Of a stretch of DNA of 64,000 nucleotides, positions 1-10,832 are shown piece by piece. A model generated the notes under the pieces. That model searched no databases. It was not told the DNA's origin and saw only the letters and a list, made by a program, of their open reading frames with translations. Both the position numbers and the translations under genes were made by a program. Numbering within the stretch: the first letter of the stretch is position 1; each line of letters begins with the position of its first letter. Source of the DNA: Hericium rajendrae (Eukaryota > Basidiomycota > Agaricomycetes > Russulales > Hericiaceae). The stretch covers positions 3,844,001 through 3,908,000 of the forward strand of contig CM065878.1 of assembly GCA_033439255.1 (NCBI GenBank), in the 5' to 3' direction.

Positions 1-2739
1 AGCATATCCCGCCGCAGTGTACGCGCCAGTAGCAGCGCTGCAAGTTCTTCCAAACCTTCCTCCAGTCGGCATCAACCATCCGCCAGCGTCCGCTCGTTGG
101 ATATCGCCGTCAAGTGCTCGTGGAGGGGCGGCTTCGGGCGCGATCAAGGCAAACGGCGTCCATACAAAGGCATCCGCTTCTGCTTCACATATTTCTCATA
201 CCGCTTCACCCTCCCTCACTTTCCCGTCTAATCCCAAACCTCCTTCAGTCCCAAATTATCTGTCACCCATCCACGCCCCGTCGATAAATCCCTCTTTTCC
301 TCTCGATCCTCGTTCCGGATATGAATTCGCCCCGTGGACGGATCTAACGGCGTCAAGTATCATTTTACGGCTGTGGGCCAAGGTCGGCCCTCTGTCAGCA
401 AACCTGAATGTCAAAGGCAAAGGTAAACAGACAGCTAGCATAGCGGAAGACTCCGATCCGCCATGGAAGCTTATGGAGGAATGGAGTATACTGTTATCCG
501 AGTTAATCCCGCTACCTGAACAGGTTAGTGAACGTCGGCGAGCTACACCTAATGACTTACCCTTACACACCCGATTCTTTTGACACAGTTAGCCGAACAT
601 CCGTGCCACCTCCCCCCAAACACCGTCCTCGTACACCTCTCTCCACCTGGGAAGACGTTCTATCTGCCTCCACCAATTAAGTCCGCGCTCTCCTCGCGCT
701 CTCCATCCCCGTCTGTCGGATATGTGTCCGAACCTGAAATTCGCGGCGCAGGGGAATTATTCACCCACTCATCCCTTACCGAGACTTCTGGCGATAACCA
801 TGGTGATCACGCCGCCAGGCCACCAGATAGTGTACAACGCCCGTCCCGGCTCAATCACGACATTACGCGGAGTGCGGGATGGCAAGATCTCGTCAAGTGC
901 GTTGCTGATATAGTCATGTATGTTGCGCTACTAGACTTATTTCCACAGGCTTGTTACCCTGCAATCTGCAATTGTGGACACTCAGCAGTCCCTTTCAAGG
1001 CGTCGTCTGTGAAATCGACAATCTCCTTGCCACAGATGAGACTACCGCCTTCGTAAGTCATCCCGTGCTGATGGAATCTTTAGCGATGTATTGACGTTCT
1101 AGCGGCGGGAAATTTCGGAACGAGAAGCAAGAGTCGCGCAGTATAGAGCTGATACGAATTCAGTCCGCAAGAACTCTGAATCTCGTAAGTATGGCCGTCC
1201 ATGTGTTTGGTCCAAGCGTCGCTTACTTGCATGCTAGTTTCCGCCCGTATCCTAGCCAAACGCGACTCATTGCGATGTCGAAGGAGTCGCTTGCGCAGGC
1301 GAGACAGCTGGAGAATGAGGCGGCATCATCACGGCAACTTCGAGAAGAAGAGATTGCGGAGGAGCGGTATGTTTCATACGGTCTTCTCACTGATCGTCTT
1401 GCTGACGCGCGGTGTCCGCGCAGGAGTCGCGTTCAGGACCTTCGCAATCGCATCCGCCCTGTGCGCATAACCCTCTTGTCCACACTCGCCTCAATATTTC
1501 CCATCGACCTTCTCTCGGGACCGGATCTCCTCTATACAATCTTACAAGTGCCGCTGCCTATACCCCTCGGCGCAACTGACCCAGCACCGCCGCTGAGCTT
1601 GCCATCTCACAAGGAGGTGACGGAGGACGCAGTGGCCACCGCCCTCGGATATGCTGCGCTTGTCGTGCAATTACTGGCGGTATACCTCAACAAAGCGCTC
1701 GTATATCCTATAACGTATGTCGGCAGCAGGAGCCTGATACGGGATGGGATCTCTGCGATGGTCGGCCCTCGGATGTAAGCTGGACGTTCGCCCACACCGT
1801 GCCTGACCTTACCTGCCTTTGACAGGTTTCCTCTGTTTTCCAAAGGCGTCGACACGTACCGCTTTGAATACGGCGTATTCCTACTAAATAAGGATATCGA
1901 ATTGGTATGTTGTTTAATTTTCCTTTGGGAAGATCTGAGGTCGGCTAATTTGTTTGCTCGCTTAGTTAATGTCAGACCGAAATCTACGGGCCCTGGACAT
2001 GCGCCATACTCTGCCGAACCTGAAGAACCTCTTACTCACACTCACCGACGGCGAAGGCGCGCAACTACTAACGTGAGTGTCGCAATCCAGAGCGTTTTTT
2101 AGGCGAGGTTTTGAAACTTCAAGCAGCACGTCGGTGTTGGCGTCACCTTTATCCTCCGCGTCCGGATTGGAGACGCCGAGTTCGCGTCCTTCGTCGCCTG
2201 TGCCTTCGACTTCTAAGACATCGCAGGAAGCCTCTGAGGCTTCTACGCCCAAGGCTTCTGCGCCTCCGGAGTCGCCCGCTGCGTCGTCGCTACGCAGCGC
2301 AATGACGTCTGCCCCGTCTTCCTCAAGCACAGGCGAGTCCTACGCCTCACTTGCGCTGATGTCCAAGCCGTTCTTCGGCCTCTCGGGCTTCCTCCGCTCG
2401 CGCTATCCGTCGAGCTCGCAGCAGCCGTCCGTGAAGGCCGTCCCGGAAGTGCCCGAGGGCGAGCACGAGAACGGGCGCGCTGCGCCTGACGATCCGCGCG
2501 AGGAAGACGCGGGCGGAAGCGAGGCTGGCGGCACGCGGGAGGCGGTCGCGGAAGACGAGGAGGAGGACATTGACTGCCGCACGGTGCGCGGACTTGTGCT
2601 CGACGATCCTGTGGAGGAGCACAAGGAGCTCGCGGACGGCGATGCCGTTGCGCCAGTTCAAGTGCACCATGAGGAGAAACGACTGGATGCTGCAGAGGCG
2701 TCGGAAAACCAGGCTGTCCCTCCTCAAGTCGCGACCTGA
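1..2739 (+). CDS. UVRAG/Vps38-like (Atg14-domain) protein, 5' partial
   Basis: Likely subunit of the Vps34 PI3-kinase complex II acting in endosome sorting and autophagy. The frame is open to the left edge, so the start lies outside the window. The visible protein begins with a Ser/Pro-rich stretch, then conserved blocks including LSSPFQGVVCEIDNLL, a coiled-coil stretch rich in Arg/Glu (about 1103-1440, motif SEREARVAQYRAD), and the UVRAG/Atg14-type core with IRPVRITLLSTLASIFPI, FSKGVDTYRFEYGVFLLN and RHTLPNLKNLLLTL. Introns lie near 523-589, 896-950, 1054-1102, 1186-1237, 1368-1423, 1776-1827, 1906-1965 and 2073-2126. The last is inferred because TGA at 2074 interrupts a frame that stays open to 2739; a 54-nt GTGAGT...CAG intron removes it. 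The tail is Ser/Pro-rich, then acidic. Family assignment is fairly sure; the N-terminal C2 region cannot be assessed. Confidence 0.75.
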
Positions 2740-4787
2740 CGCGCTGCTTGATTGCATGCATACGCCGTTGTTCCATGGAGACCGCTAGCACCCTGCCTAT
2801 CTACCTATCTATGCTCCATGTTGTATTTTTCAAGCGCTATTTTCCCCCCGCTGGAGCATTCGGATATCAGACGCTTTCGGCCGAGTGCGCGGAAGCTTTA
2901 TCGTGACAATAACGGAGGTGTCCTTTGCAGGACGTGGCGACCAGGAACACGGCAGCTGCCTGGATCAAGAGGGTCCTGCTTTAAATCGGTGGCGCACGAA
3001 GGACCACTCGATTATGCCTGCCCATTTAAAATCCGAATGGAATAAACACCGATCTCGCTTGTGTCTCAAGTGGCTCAAGTGGCCGCCGTGCTAACTCAAC
3101 GTTGACTGCAGGAAGAAAGTTAGTAGGCTGACTAGTGGACGTCGGCAAGCCAGAGCTATTACCTATAGCATGACACGTACTGCATACGAACATTCAACGT
3201 AGACTGGGCATGCAGATCACTTGCAGAACTTTGCGTACGACGAAATTGCGTACGACGGCGCGTCGCTGCAATAGATCTGCACTGGTAATATCGGCCCGTT
3301 GGCGGTAAGCGATCGTTAAGTGGGTACGCTCGAGGCGTACCTGTGCGGCAGTCCACGACGACTTGGCCATGGGCTGCCATGGGCCGAGAGCGCTTCTGCT
3401 TCCGAATCTAAAACCTAGATGCGAAAAATGCGCGAATTCGAAGATGCGAAGCCTCGCCTCACGTGCGGATATTTAATCAAACACGTGAAGGGATTTGATT
3501 TGTATTTTGTCGGATTCCTGGGCGAGCACTGCTCGGCGAGCGAGGATGTAGCCCTACCTGTGTGTACAGTGGGGCGGGGAGCGGGAGGTCCTGGAAGCAG
3601 GATGTATGTTATGCGAGAGCGAGATGCGTGCAGATTCAAAAGGAGTTAGCCCCGCATGCACGTGGTGCAGTGCGTCTGGCCCACGATCGGTAAATGACGA
3701 ACTGGTCTGGCGAGCGACGCGTAATTTGCAGATGGCTGCACTGCAAGGAACCCGGCGGGGTATCCAGCGAGCTGGTCGCGGATGCAGCCGAGCGAATCAA
3801 CAATGCCTGTTCGCCAAACCGTCTTGGATTATCATGCAAGCGAGCACGTCGATGTGAATCTCGGTGTCTTGCGCGACGGCGCCGTCCTACTAAATAAATT
3901 CTTCTTGTCGCAGAGGCTCGTTCGGCTTGTGGGGGAGGACGGAGACTTGAAGCGCTGAGCTGAACAGATACGTCATTTGATAATGAAGAATGATCATAAC
4001 GGTCGACATGGTGATGCCGTTTGAAGATGGCAGGAATTCTGACGGATGGATGACGGTATATTTTTGCAAGATGCAGGTATCGGAGCGGCTACGCAAGTGC
4101 GCAAACAATGAGGACATGATATGACATTTACACAAGAGAAACGCATTGCAGAGAACACATGGCAGATGAAGTAATCGGCATGGGGCGCGGACGCTGGTGC
4201 GCCGCGCACTCTGCTCTGTTCGCGCAGCTCACGCGAAGTCGCGCGAAAATGGAGGCGGCGAGAAGAACGGAATACGAGGCCGTAAGCAAAAGGTTAGCTA
4301 AGGTGAAGAGCTGAAGTAGCAAGGGGCAAGACGAAGAAGAAAACAAGAATAATTTACATAATGCCGTGAAATAAGCGGAGAGTGAAAAACGAGGGTAACC
4401 TCCGTGCCGTTTTAGAGTTCATCTGCCCACGCTACAAGCGAGGCCCCATATATTGCCCCGTCCTCCTCCCCGTCACCAGCCTGTCCTCCCAGTTGTGTTG
4501 GAGTTTCCTCAAAATTGGTACGTGTTTCCTGCGTGCTTTACATGGTTTCCAGTGTTGAAACCAGCACAGCCGCATTGTAACAACAGCTCTTTCTAGACGG
4601 GCTTAAAATCGGCTTGCAGGTCCGTCATTTGATCGCCTGCGTCTGCTCTCATTCACATCGCGTCTCTTCGCAGAATTACCCTTTGTTCAACTAGCCCTAC
4701 TCGCTTTATTCTCTTTCGCCATTTGTTCTGCTTCTCTTTTTCCACATCGCATCAAAAAAACATCTTTAATTCTCTGTTCTAACCACT
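2740..4787. other. Intergenic, no gene supported
   Basis: About 2 kb between the UVRAG-like stop and the PUF start. Only short overlapping ORFs without recognisable domains are present. The right end (about 4640-4770) is pyrimidine-rich and probably the PUF 5' leader and promoter; a CT-rich run with few purines is common in fungal core promoters of well-expressed genes. Confidence 0.5.
4640..4787 (+). promoter_or_regulatory. Pyrimidine-rich leader of the PUF gene
   Basis: A CT-rich tract (TCTCTTTCGCC, CTTCTCTTTTTCC) directly precedes the ATG at 4788. No clear TATA box was seen. Assigned by position and composition only. Confidence 0.35.
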
Positions 4788-7700
4788 ATGGCCGCCAATA
4801 TGGATGCTTCTACTTCACCTACTGATAACCGTTCCCCCTCGGACGGCAGAAAGCAGAGTCCGCCTGCTTTCTTGGATCTTGCTGACTCTGTGCGTCTCTC
4901 TTCTATCTTCTTAACTACCATCTGACATGTCCTTCAGGCTGCGAGGCTCGGAACTAATATGTCGGATATATCTGCTGTGAGTGGCATCGTCTGTACATTG
5001 GGACTTTTATTCACGGTTGGTAGCGCGTGGAGCTTAAGCGCATGGAACATGAACGTCAGCGTGCCCTCCATCGCAAAATATTCGAGGACCAGATGCGCGC
5101 TCTGGAGCAGCAGCAACAGCAAGAACTTCTTCAGTCTCCCTGTGGACGCCGTCGGTGGTTCCCTCCAGCATCTGGCAGTATCGGCGCCCACGACGCCACC
5201 GCGCCAGAATGCCGTCCTTAACCCGGAGGTGTCTCCCAACTTGCGATCCTCATTTGCCCACAATGGCGTAGACGTCGATATCCTTTCAAGGGCTGTCGGC
5301 TCTGCCGTGTCCGATAAGAGGAAATCCGTGACTTACGCGCCCGTCACTCATTCTCCCGACGTTCAGTCCAGCGCGACACTAGGCAATGGGCTGAACCACC
5401 AGGGGTTCGCTCGCGCCGGTGCGAAGAGCATGCCCGCTAGCAGGCGTACGTCTGCGAGTGAGCACGATGAGGAGCTCGCAAACCATCTACATGACTTGTC
5501 TCTCGTTGGTGAGAGGCACTCACCTCTTTCGAGGCACGATTCTCCCTTCATTCCGAGGGGCAACGGCATGCATGAGGACGCCAGTCAGCACTATGGCAAT
5601 GCCTATAATGCCGGGATGATGTTGGACGAGCAGTTAGATGAGGAAATGCACAGTGCGTATACTTCTTTCATGATGCACGATCGTTAATATAAATCTGCTT
5701 TGCAGATGCCATGCGCAATCTTCCAACTTCTGACGACGAAAATACCAAGGATCCCAGTTCAACAAAGTTTGTGGCGTCGTGCTATGTTGTGAGATTTCTT
5801 CTAACGTGATTGCAACAGCTGTCCTCTTCGTCTGCCGCTCTCGACCTTGCGCCACTGTCCCAGACACCCCCTCGTAACACCTTTGGTGCGCGCGCCGTCG
5901 ATGCCAAGGCGTCCGAGTGGCCACAGTTCACGGGGTCGCCTCGTCCAGAAGCGCTGGCAGCTCGCACCGATCGACGTACTGTCACGAATCCCGGTCTGTC
6001 TATCGCACCGGGCCACCCCGACATGAGCAATGGAAAGCTGCCAGGCACCGTGTCGGCTTCTGCGACACCGCAGATTCCTCAGCACCCTCAGGGCATGTCA
6101 CCTCTTGGTCAGGCGCCGGGCTCGCGTCGCGGTTCGCCTCCCAGTTTGTCGGACGGCCTGTCGATCACAACTCGCTCAGTGCCAGCAACGCCTCTTGCAG
6201 GCATCGGTAGCTCCGCCGCTGGCCATTTGATGAAGGCCCCCGGCACTCCAATCTCTCCTGACGTTGCCGGTCGTTTGACCTCGCAGGGCAGTCACTTTGG
6301 TGATAGCCCATTGAACACTGAACTGCAATCGTCGCTGTCGAGGGTCACGCCAAATCAGTATGACGGCAACATGAGTTACAACTCCATGCAGTCGTCCCTC
6401 GACGATTCCCTTCAAGTACGTTTACATACTTCCTTTTCCATCTGATGTCTGACTAACACTATAGCACCAGTATGGCGTCGAATCCGTCTATGGCATGGGT
6501 AGCAGCCTGAACGGTGGCTCAGACAATGGTCGCTACGACTCGTACGGATTCGACTCCAACCGCTCGGCCAATGGGCAAGGCCTCGGTAACGGGACTGGCT
6601 CCACGGCGCTGTACCATCACAATGGTTCCCGCTACGGGCTTGCTCTTGGTGGTCGTGCTGCTCCAGATGGCAAGATGAACGGCCTCCATGGTCCTAAGCA
6701 CAAGCGAGGGGACATCGATCGCGAGTGTAAGCGACTGGTCTCCATTGCGTACGCACGGATACTAAATATTTCATGCATATAGTCAACCGCTTTGCCGGCA
6801 CGCGTCTGGAGGACCTGGTTGGCGAAATCCCGAGTTTGTGCAAGGACCAACACGGCTGCAGATACCTGCAGAAGAAGCTGGAAGAGGGTGTCCCTGAGCA
6901 CCGCGACATGATTTTCCGCGAGACGTTTGGTCATTTCGCGGACTTGATGACGGGTCGGTCTTCCCTCTACAATGCCCAATCATGGTCAGCTGATTGGCGG
7001 AACAGATCCTTTCGGCAATTATCTTTGCCAGAAGCTGTTGGAGTACTCGACCGATGAGCAGCAACGTGATCTGCGAATCTGTTGCGCAGGACTTGGTGAA
7101 CATTTCGCTGAATATGCATGGCACTCGCGCTGTTCAGAAGATGATAGACTTCCTATCCACCCGCAGACAGGCACGTCAGATTCATGGTTCTTTTCGCCTT
7201 TGGCACTCACTGGGTGGCCGGGACACAGACTGATCATAGATACCATGGCCAGATTCATTCTATCATTGTTGCACTCAGCCTTCATGTTGTAGTGCTCATC
7301 AAGGACCTCAATGGTAACCATGTCATCCAGAAGTGCTTGAACAAGCTGGCGCCTGAAGATAACCAGGTACGCTTTGCTGTGACTTTTGATGTATCTGCCG
7401 GCTCATTGACATTTTCCCACAGTTCATCTACAATGCCGTCGCTGCGAATTGCGTTGAAGTCGCCACACACCGTCACGGCTGCTGCGTCTTGCAGCGCTGC
7501 ATCGACCATGCGTCAGATCATCAACGCATTCAGCTCGTCAATGAGATCACGTACAATGCGCTGACGCTGGTTCAGGACCCTTACGGCAACTATGTGTGTT
7601 GTATGACCGCACGTTCTCAAGCTCGTCTTCTGATCCATTTTTCCAGGTCGTTCAATACATCCTTGACTTGAACGACAATCGCTTTAGCGATGCTGTTATC

Positions 7701-8525
7701 CGTCAGTTCACTGGCAATGTCTGCGCCTTGTCTGTTCAGAAGTTCAGCTCCAACGTTATCGAGAAGGTTAGTTGGCTCGGCGGCCATGTCAAAAGTTGAT
7801 TATTGACCTTGATCGCTCCACCTAGTGCATCCGGGTTGCGGAACACACTACCCGGAAGATACTGATTGAGGAACTTCTGAACCGTACGAGGCTGGAGAAG
7901 CTGCTTCGTGATTCCTATGGAAACTACTGTGTCCAGGTTTGCATCTCTATCTTTTCACACGTGCCGTCATGCTGATCGTCTGTTTCAGACTGCTTTGGAT
8001 TACGCTGAGCCTACTCAGCGCGCGCTCCTCGTGGAAGGCATTCGTCCGGTTCTCCCCTTAATCCGGAACACCCCGTATGGCAAGCGTATCCAAAACAAGT
8101 TGCAGCGTGAGCAGATGGACCATTACGGTGGAGGCGGCGGTTACCATCACCAGCAGGCCCTTGTGAACATGGCGCTCGGCAATCAGGGCATGGGTCTCGG
8201 ACACCCCAACGGCGGACGCCACATCCAGGCTAATCCCTTGGCGGACGTTTACAACGGCCAGAATAATCTCTACCCCCTTCAGGGCCAGAACGGTGGGGGT
8301 CTTGGACAGTCTAGTCTTCACGCCCCCCTCCACAGTATGCAGCCGCACTCGATCGACGGGTACGTCCTCCAGGGCAACTCTAGTCACAATCAGAGCATCC
8401 CTTCGCATGCTGGTGGCTTCGCAAACGCCTCTGGCTTCGCTGGTGTTAACTCCTTCCCGAACATGGGCATGGCCGGGACTATGAGCGACCCTTACCAACG
8501 TGCCTCGTTCGGTTACGGAATGTAA
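4788..8525 (+). CDS. Pumilio-family (PUF) RNA-binding protein
   Basis: Cytoplasmic post-transcriptional regulator that binds UGUA-type elements in mRNA 3' UTRs through eight Puf repeats. The ATG at 4788 starts a low-complexity N-terminus; a conserved basidiomycete block RMEHERQRALHRKIFEDQM lies at about 5040-5100 and AVSAPTTPPR at about 5170. The Puf array runs from about 6782 to 8100 with repeat cores such as DQHGCRYLQKKL, DPFGNYLCQKLLEYS, MHGTRAVQKMIDFL, LNGNHVIQKCLNKL, HRHGCCVLQRCIDHA, DPYGNYVVQYIL, SVQKFSSNVIEK and DSYGNYCVQTALDYA. The tail is Gly/Asn/His-rich. At least eleven introns are needed. One (about 7171-7252) has no GT donor in the right phase and may be GC-AG. Two single-base frame slips (near 5130 and 7060) interrupt conserved blocks; see findings. 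Resembles the Puf3/4/5 class; the exact orthologue is not assigned. Confidence 0.9.
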
Positions 8526-9488
8526 ACCTCCGCTACTGGTCGTCTTTTCAACGGTATCTTCATCATCAAACATCAGTAAACCCATTTGCAGTATCTCCAT
8601 ACTCATTCCGCTCTTTTCCCATGTCGCTCTTTTCAAGATACCACGTAACTTAGTCTCGCCTCGACTCGACGCAATATCTCCCATGTTCATTATGCTATCC
8701 CGCGGCACCTGCGATCGGGAACCACTCGTCCTCTCGTATGGCAATACCTCATGGCGCATTTGTATTCAAACCCCCGCATTTTTTATCGTTGCTTCGTGCT
8801 TTCTGTTGAACTTCTGTGTGAACATTTTTCTTGGTTGCCACATTGTACAGCGTACTTTCAATCCACCACCTCCACCTCCAGTAGCTCATCTGTTTAATAA
8901 CTAGCTCGTCGCACCACTATTTGTTTGTCATTCTGTAGTTATCCCCATCAATCTGAAACCGTTGCTTAGAGTGTTTGATTTGATGTTGGAGTGACAACAC
9001 CTTTTGTAGGTGGAAGCTTCAGTACGGATGGTTACAAAATGGTCGTATTCTATCTGAAGTCGGCGATCTCCACCAAGGTGAGCGTCAAGCGTTCGTGGGC
9101 GAGTTTCAGCAAGTTTGGACTTCATTACGATAATGCCCATAAGAGCTTATGTACGTATACCTCACTGCACTCAATGACCTTTGGGGATCTTTGCAAAACA
9201 CCAGTGCATAATGTGGGCCCTTGACGTCTCCTCGGCCTTACTGCTGGCGAGGCACGGTAGTAGTGGCTTGGTTTAATCTACGAAATGCCATTACAGAAGA
9301 AATGCATTCACACTTTCAAGCGATTGGTCGCGGAAGGTCGCAAGTCGGCATGGTTTCATGGTGGGTGCGATATCATATCATAGTAGTCGCATACAGCTCA
9401 GAGCCCAGATGACGCGTGCGGGTGATGAAGATGGTGGAAAAGGTGGATAACAAATGCAAAACAAGTCAACTACGCGTTCTCGAAGTGT
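8526..9488. other. Spacer between convergent PUF and RPS29 genes
   Basis: Holds the 3' ends of the PUF gene (+) and the ribosomal protein gene (-). Short ORFs here show no family signal. No RNA gene was recognised. Confidence 0.45.
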
Positions 9489-9786
9489 TTACCGGTTCTG
9501 TGCATTCCAATTGTTCATCAGAAAGAGTCTGCGAATAGGAAAAAGATACGCACCTTGACGAAACCGATCGCAGCAGACTTTTCGCGGAAGCACTGACGGC
9601 AGAGGTCGAGGCCATACTTGCGGATGAGACCGGCTTGGTGGGCGCAGAGGCGGCTGCACGCAAACCAGCAGACGGTCAGTACCCCGCCAGACAACCATCG
9701 TCCAAAGATTGCAAGGAAACTCACCACTGACGGCTGCCCTTGCCGTACTTGCGTGGACGGGAGAACCAAACGGCGTCGTGGGTCAT
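9489..9786 (-). CDS. RPS29: 40S ribosomal protein S29 (uS14)
   Basis: Small zinc-binding protein of the 40S head. Three exons, 9786-9725, 9653-9554 and 9497-9489, give exactly 56 residues, the normal length for this family. It starts [20 protein letters not shown], continues with CRLC, then [20 protein letters not shown] and ends AAIGFVKNR. CRLC and CRQC form the C-x2-C...C-x2-C zinc site. The last exon is only 9 nt (Asn, Arg, stop), joined by a GTGCGT...CAG intron. Upstream, a GTACGT...CACAG intron at 9852-9799 may split the 5' UTR just before the ATG, as is common in ribosomal protein genes. Assignment is essentially certain. Confidence 0.97.
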
Positions 9787-10061
9787 TTTGAGGGATTACT
9801 GTGTCGACCGACTCTTGAGCTGAGCAGTATCAACGACTGGCGGTATACGTACCTTGCGCCCGTGAACGGTGGATATGGCGTTGACGATGTTTCCTTGCTG
9901 CGGTATACCGCCTGGGAGGCGCAGGAGGAGATTATGTAAACTATACAGCACAACATTTAGAGTTTGCTTCGCGGCAGTCCCCGAGCCGAATGCTGCCGCC
10001 CTCGCGTCAATACTCCTCACATTGATTCTTCATATTAAATTATTTGCGATATTCTTATATC
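9787..10061. promoter_or_regulatory. Divergent region: RPS29 promoter/5' UTR and tRNA upstream flank
   Basis: Lies between the RPS29 start (-) and tRNA-Lys (+). Contains the candidate 54-nt 5'-UTR intron (9799-9852) of RPS29 and an AT-rich stretch (10020-10060) directly before the tRNA. Confidence 0.5.
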
Positions 10062-10162
10062 GCCCGCCTAGCTCAATTGGTTAGAGCGTCAGACTCTTAA
10101 GGCGGGTCAATCACCTAATTAGCGCAATCTGAAGGCTGCGGGTTCGACTCCCTCGGTGGGCT
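10062..10162 (+). tRNA. tRNA-Lys (anticodon CTT) with a 27-nt intron
   Basis: Acceptor stem GCCCGCC pairs with GGTGGGC (one G-U). The D-arm GCTC/GAGC is present. The anticodon stem is TCAGA (10089-10093) with TCTGA (10128-10132), and the loop CT-CTT-AA carries anticodon CTT at 10096-10098. The loop is split after position 37 by an intron at about 10100-10126, the usual place for nuclear tRNA introns. T-arm GCGGG-TTCGACT-CCCTC has one mismatch, and the discriminator is T. Internal A-box (TAGCTCAATTGG) and B-box (GGTTCGACTCC) are recognisable. Confidence 0.9.
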
Positions 10163-10832
10163 AGTAATATTTTGTCTGATTTTCCCAGTTTTACCTGTTC
10201 CTGGTGTTGGTTTGTTTTCGTTTTCTTCTAGTAAATTGGTTGGCCATAGGAATCGACTTCACGTCCAAGCCGCCGACGTTTGTGACAGAACAGTTTGCCA
10301 GTTGCCTGCACTGATTCATGCTTGTCTGCATATTAAAAATGGATGGTGTTCTATGGCCAGTGGTCTTCGAAGGACCTACCGAACCAGCGGACGATGTAAG
10401 AAGCCTTTTAACGCCCCGATGCCGTTGACGGTGATACACGTCCCGGCATTGTTTATGGAAATATAAGTGCTAACGACATTCTTGTCTGCTCAATATCTAG
10501 TGGCGACAGTGCAGTACAATTGACCCCAGTGCGAGTACAATTGACCCCATAGCATCCCCGCCAAGGGGCTCATGGTGATCATGATTGGATGATAATTGAG
10601 GATCGCACATATTAGTCTTACCGATAGAATAATGACCCTCCGCCCTCCGCCGCCGGAGAGCGTCCAGTGGATGGTATTAAGGCAGAGTTGAGGATATTGA
10701 TTACGTCCGGAGGCGGGCGATTCTACTGTATTAGTAGTTGAACATGCGTCCGGATGCACAATGCAGAAAGCAGAAATTATACAAGCCCGGGCACCACGAT
10801 AATGAGATCATCAGCCACGCACTCGATATCCA
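10163..10832. other. Intergenic, contains a short direct repeat
   Basis: Between tRNA-Lys and the 3' end of the GYF gene. No gene supported. A 16-bp direct repeat is listed separately. Confidence 0.45.
10513..10549. repeat. Two direct copies of a 16-bp motif
   Basis: AGTACAATTGACCCCA occurs at 10513-10528 and again at 10534-10549 with a 5-bp spacer (period 21). Confidence 0.8.

Noticed and set aside
2243-2791. Minus-strand ORFs opposite the UVRAG-like tail
   Set aside because: Arg/Pro/Ala-rich shadow of the GC-rich coding strand.
5120-7070. Programmed +1 frameshifting as an explanation for the slips
   Set aside because: The sites share no heptamer or slow-codon signal, involve unrelated genes and include both gains and losses of a base.
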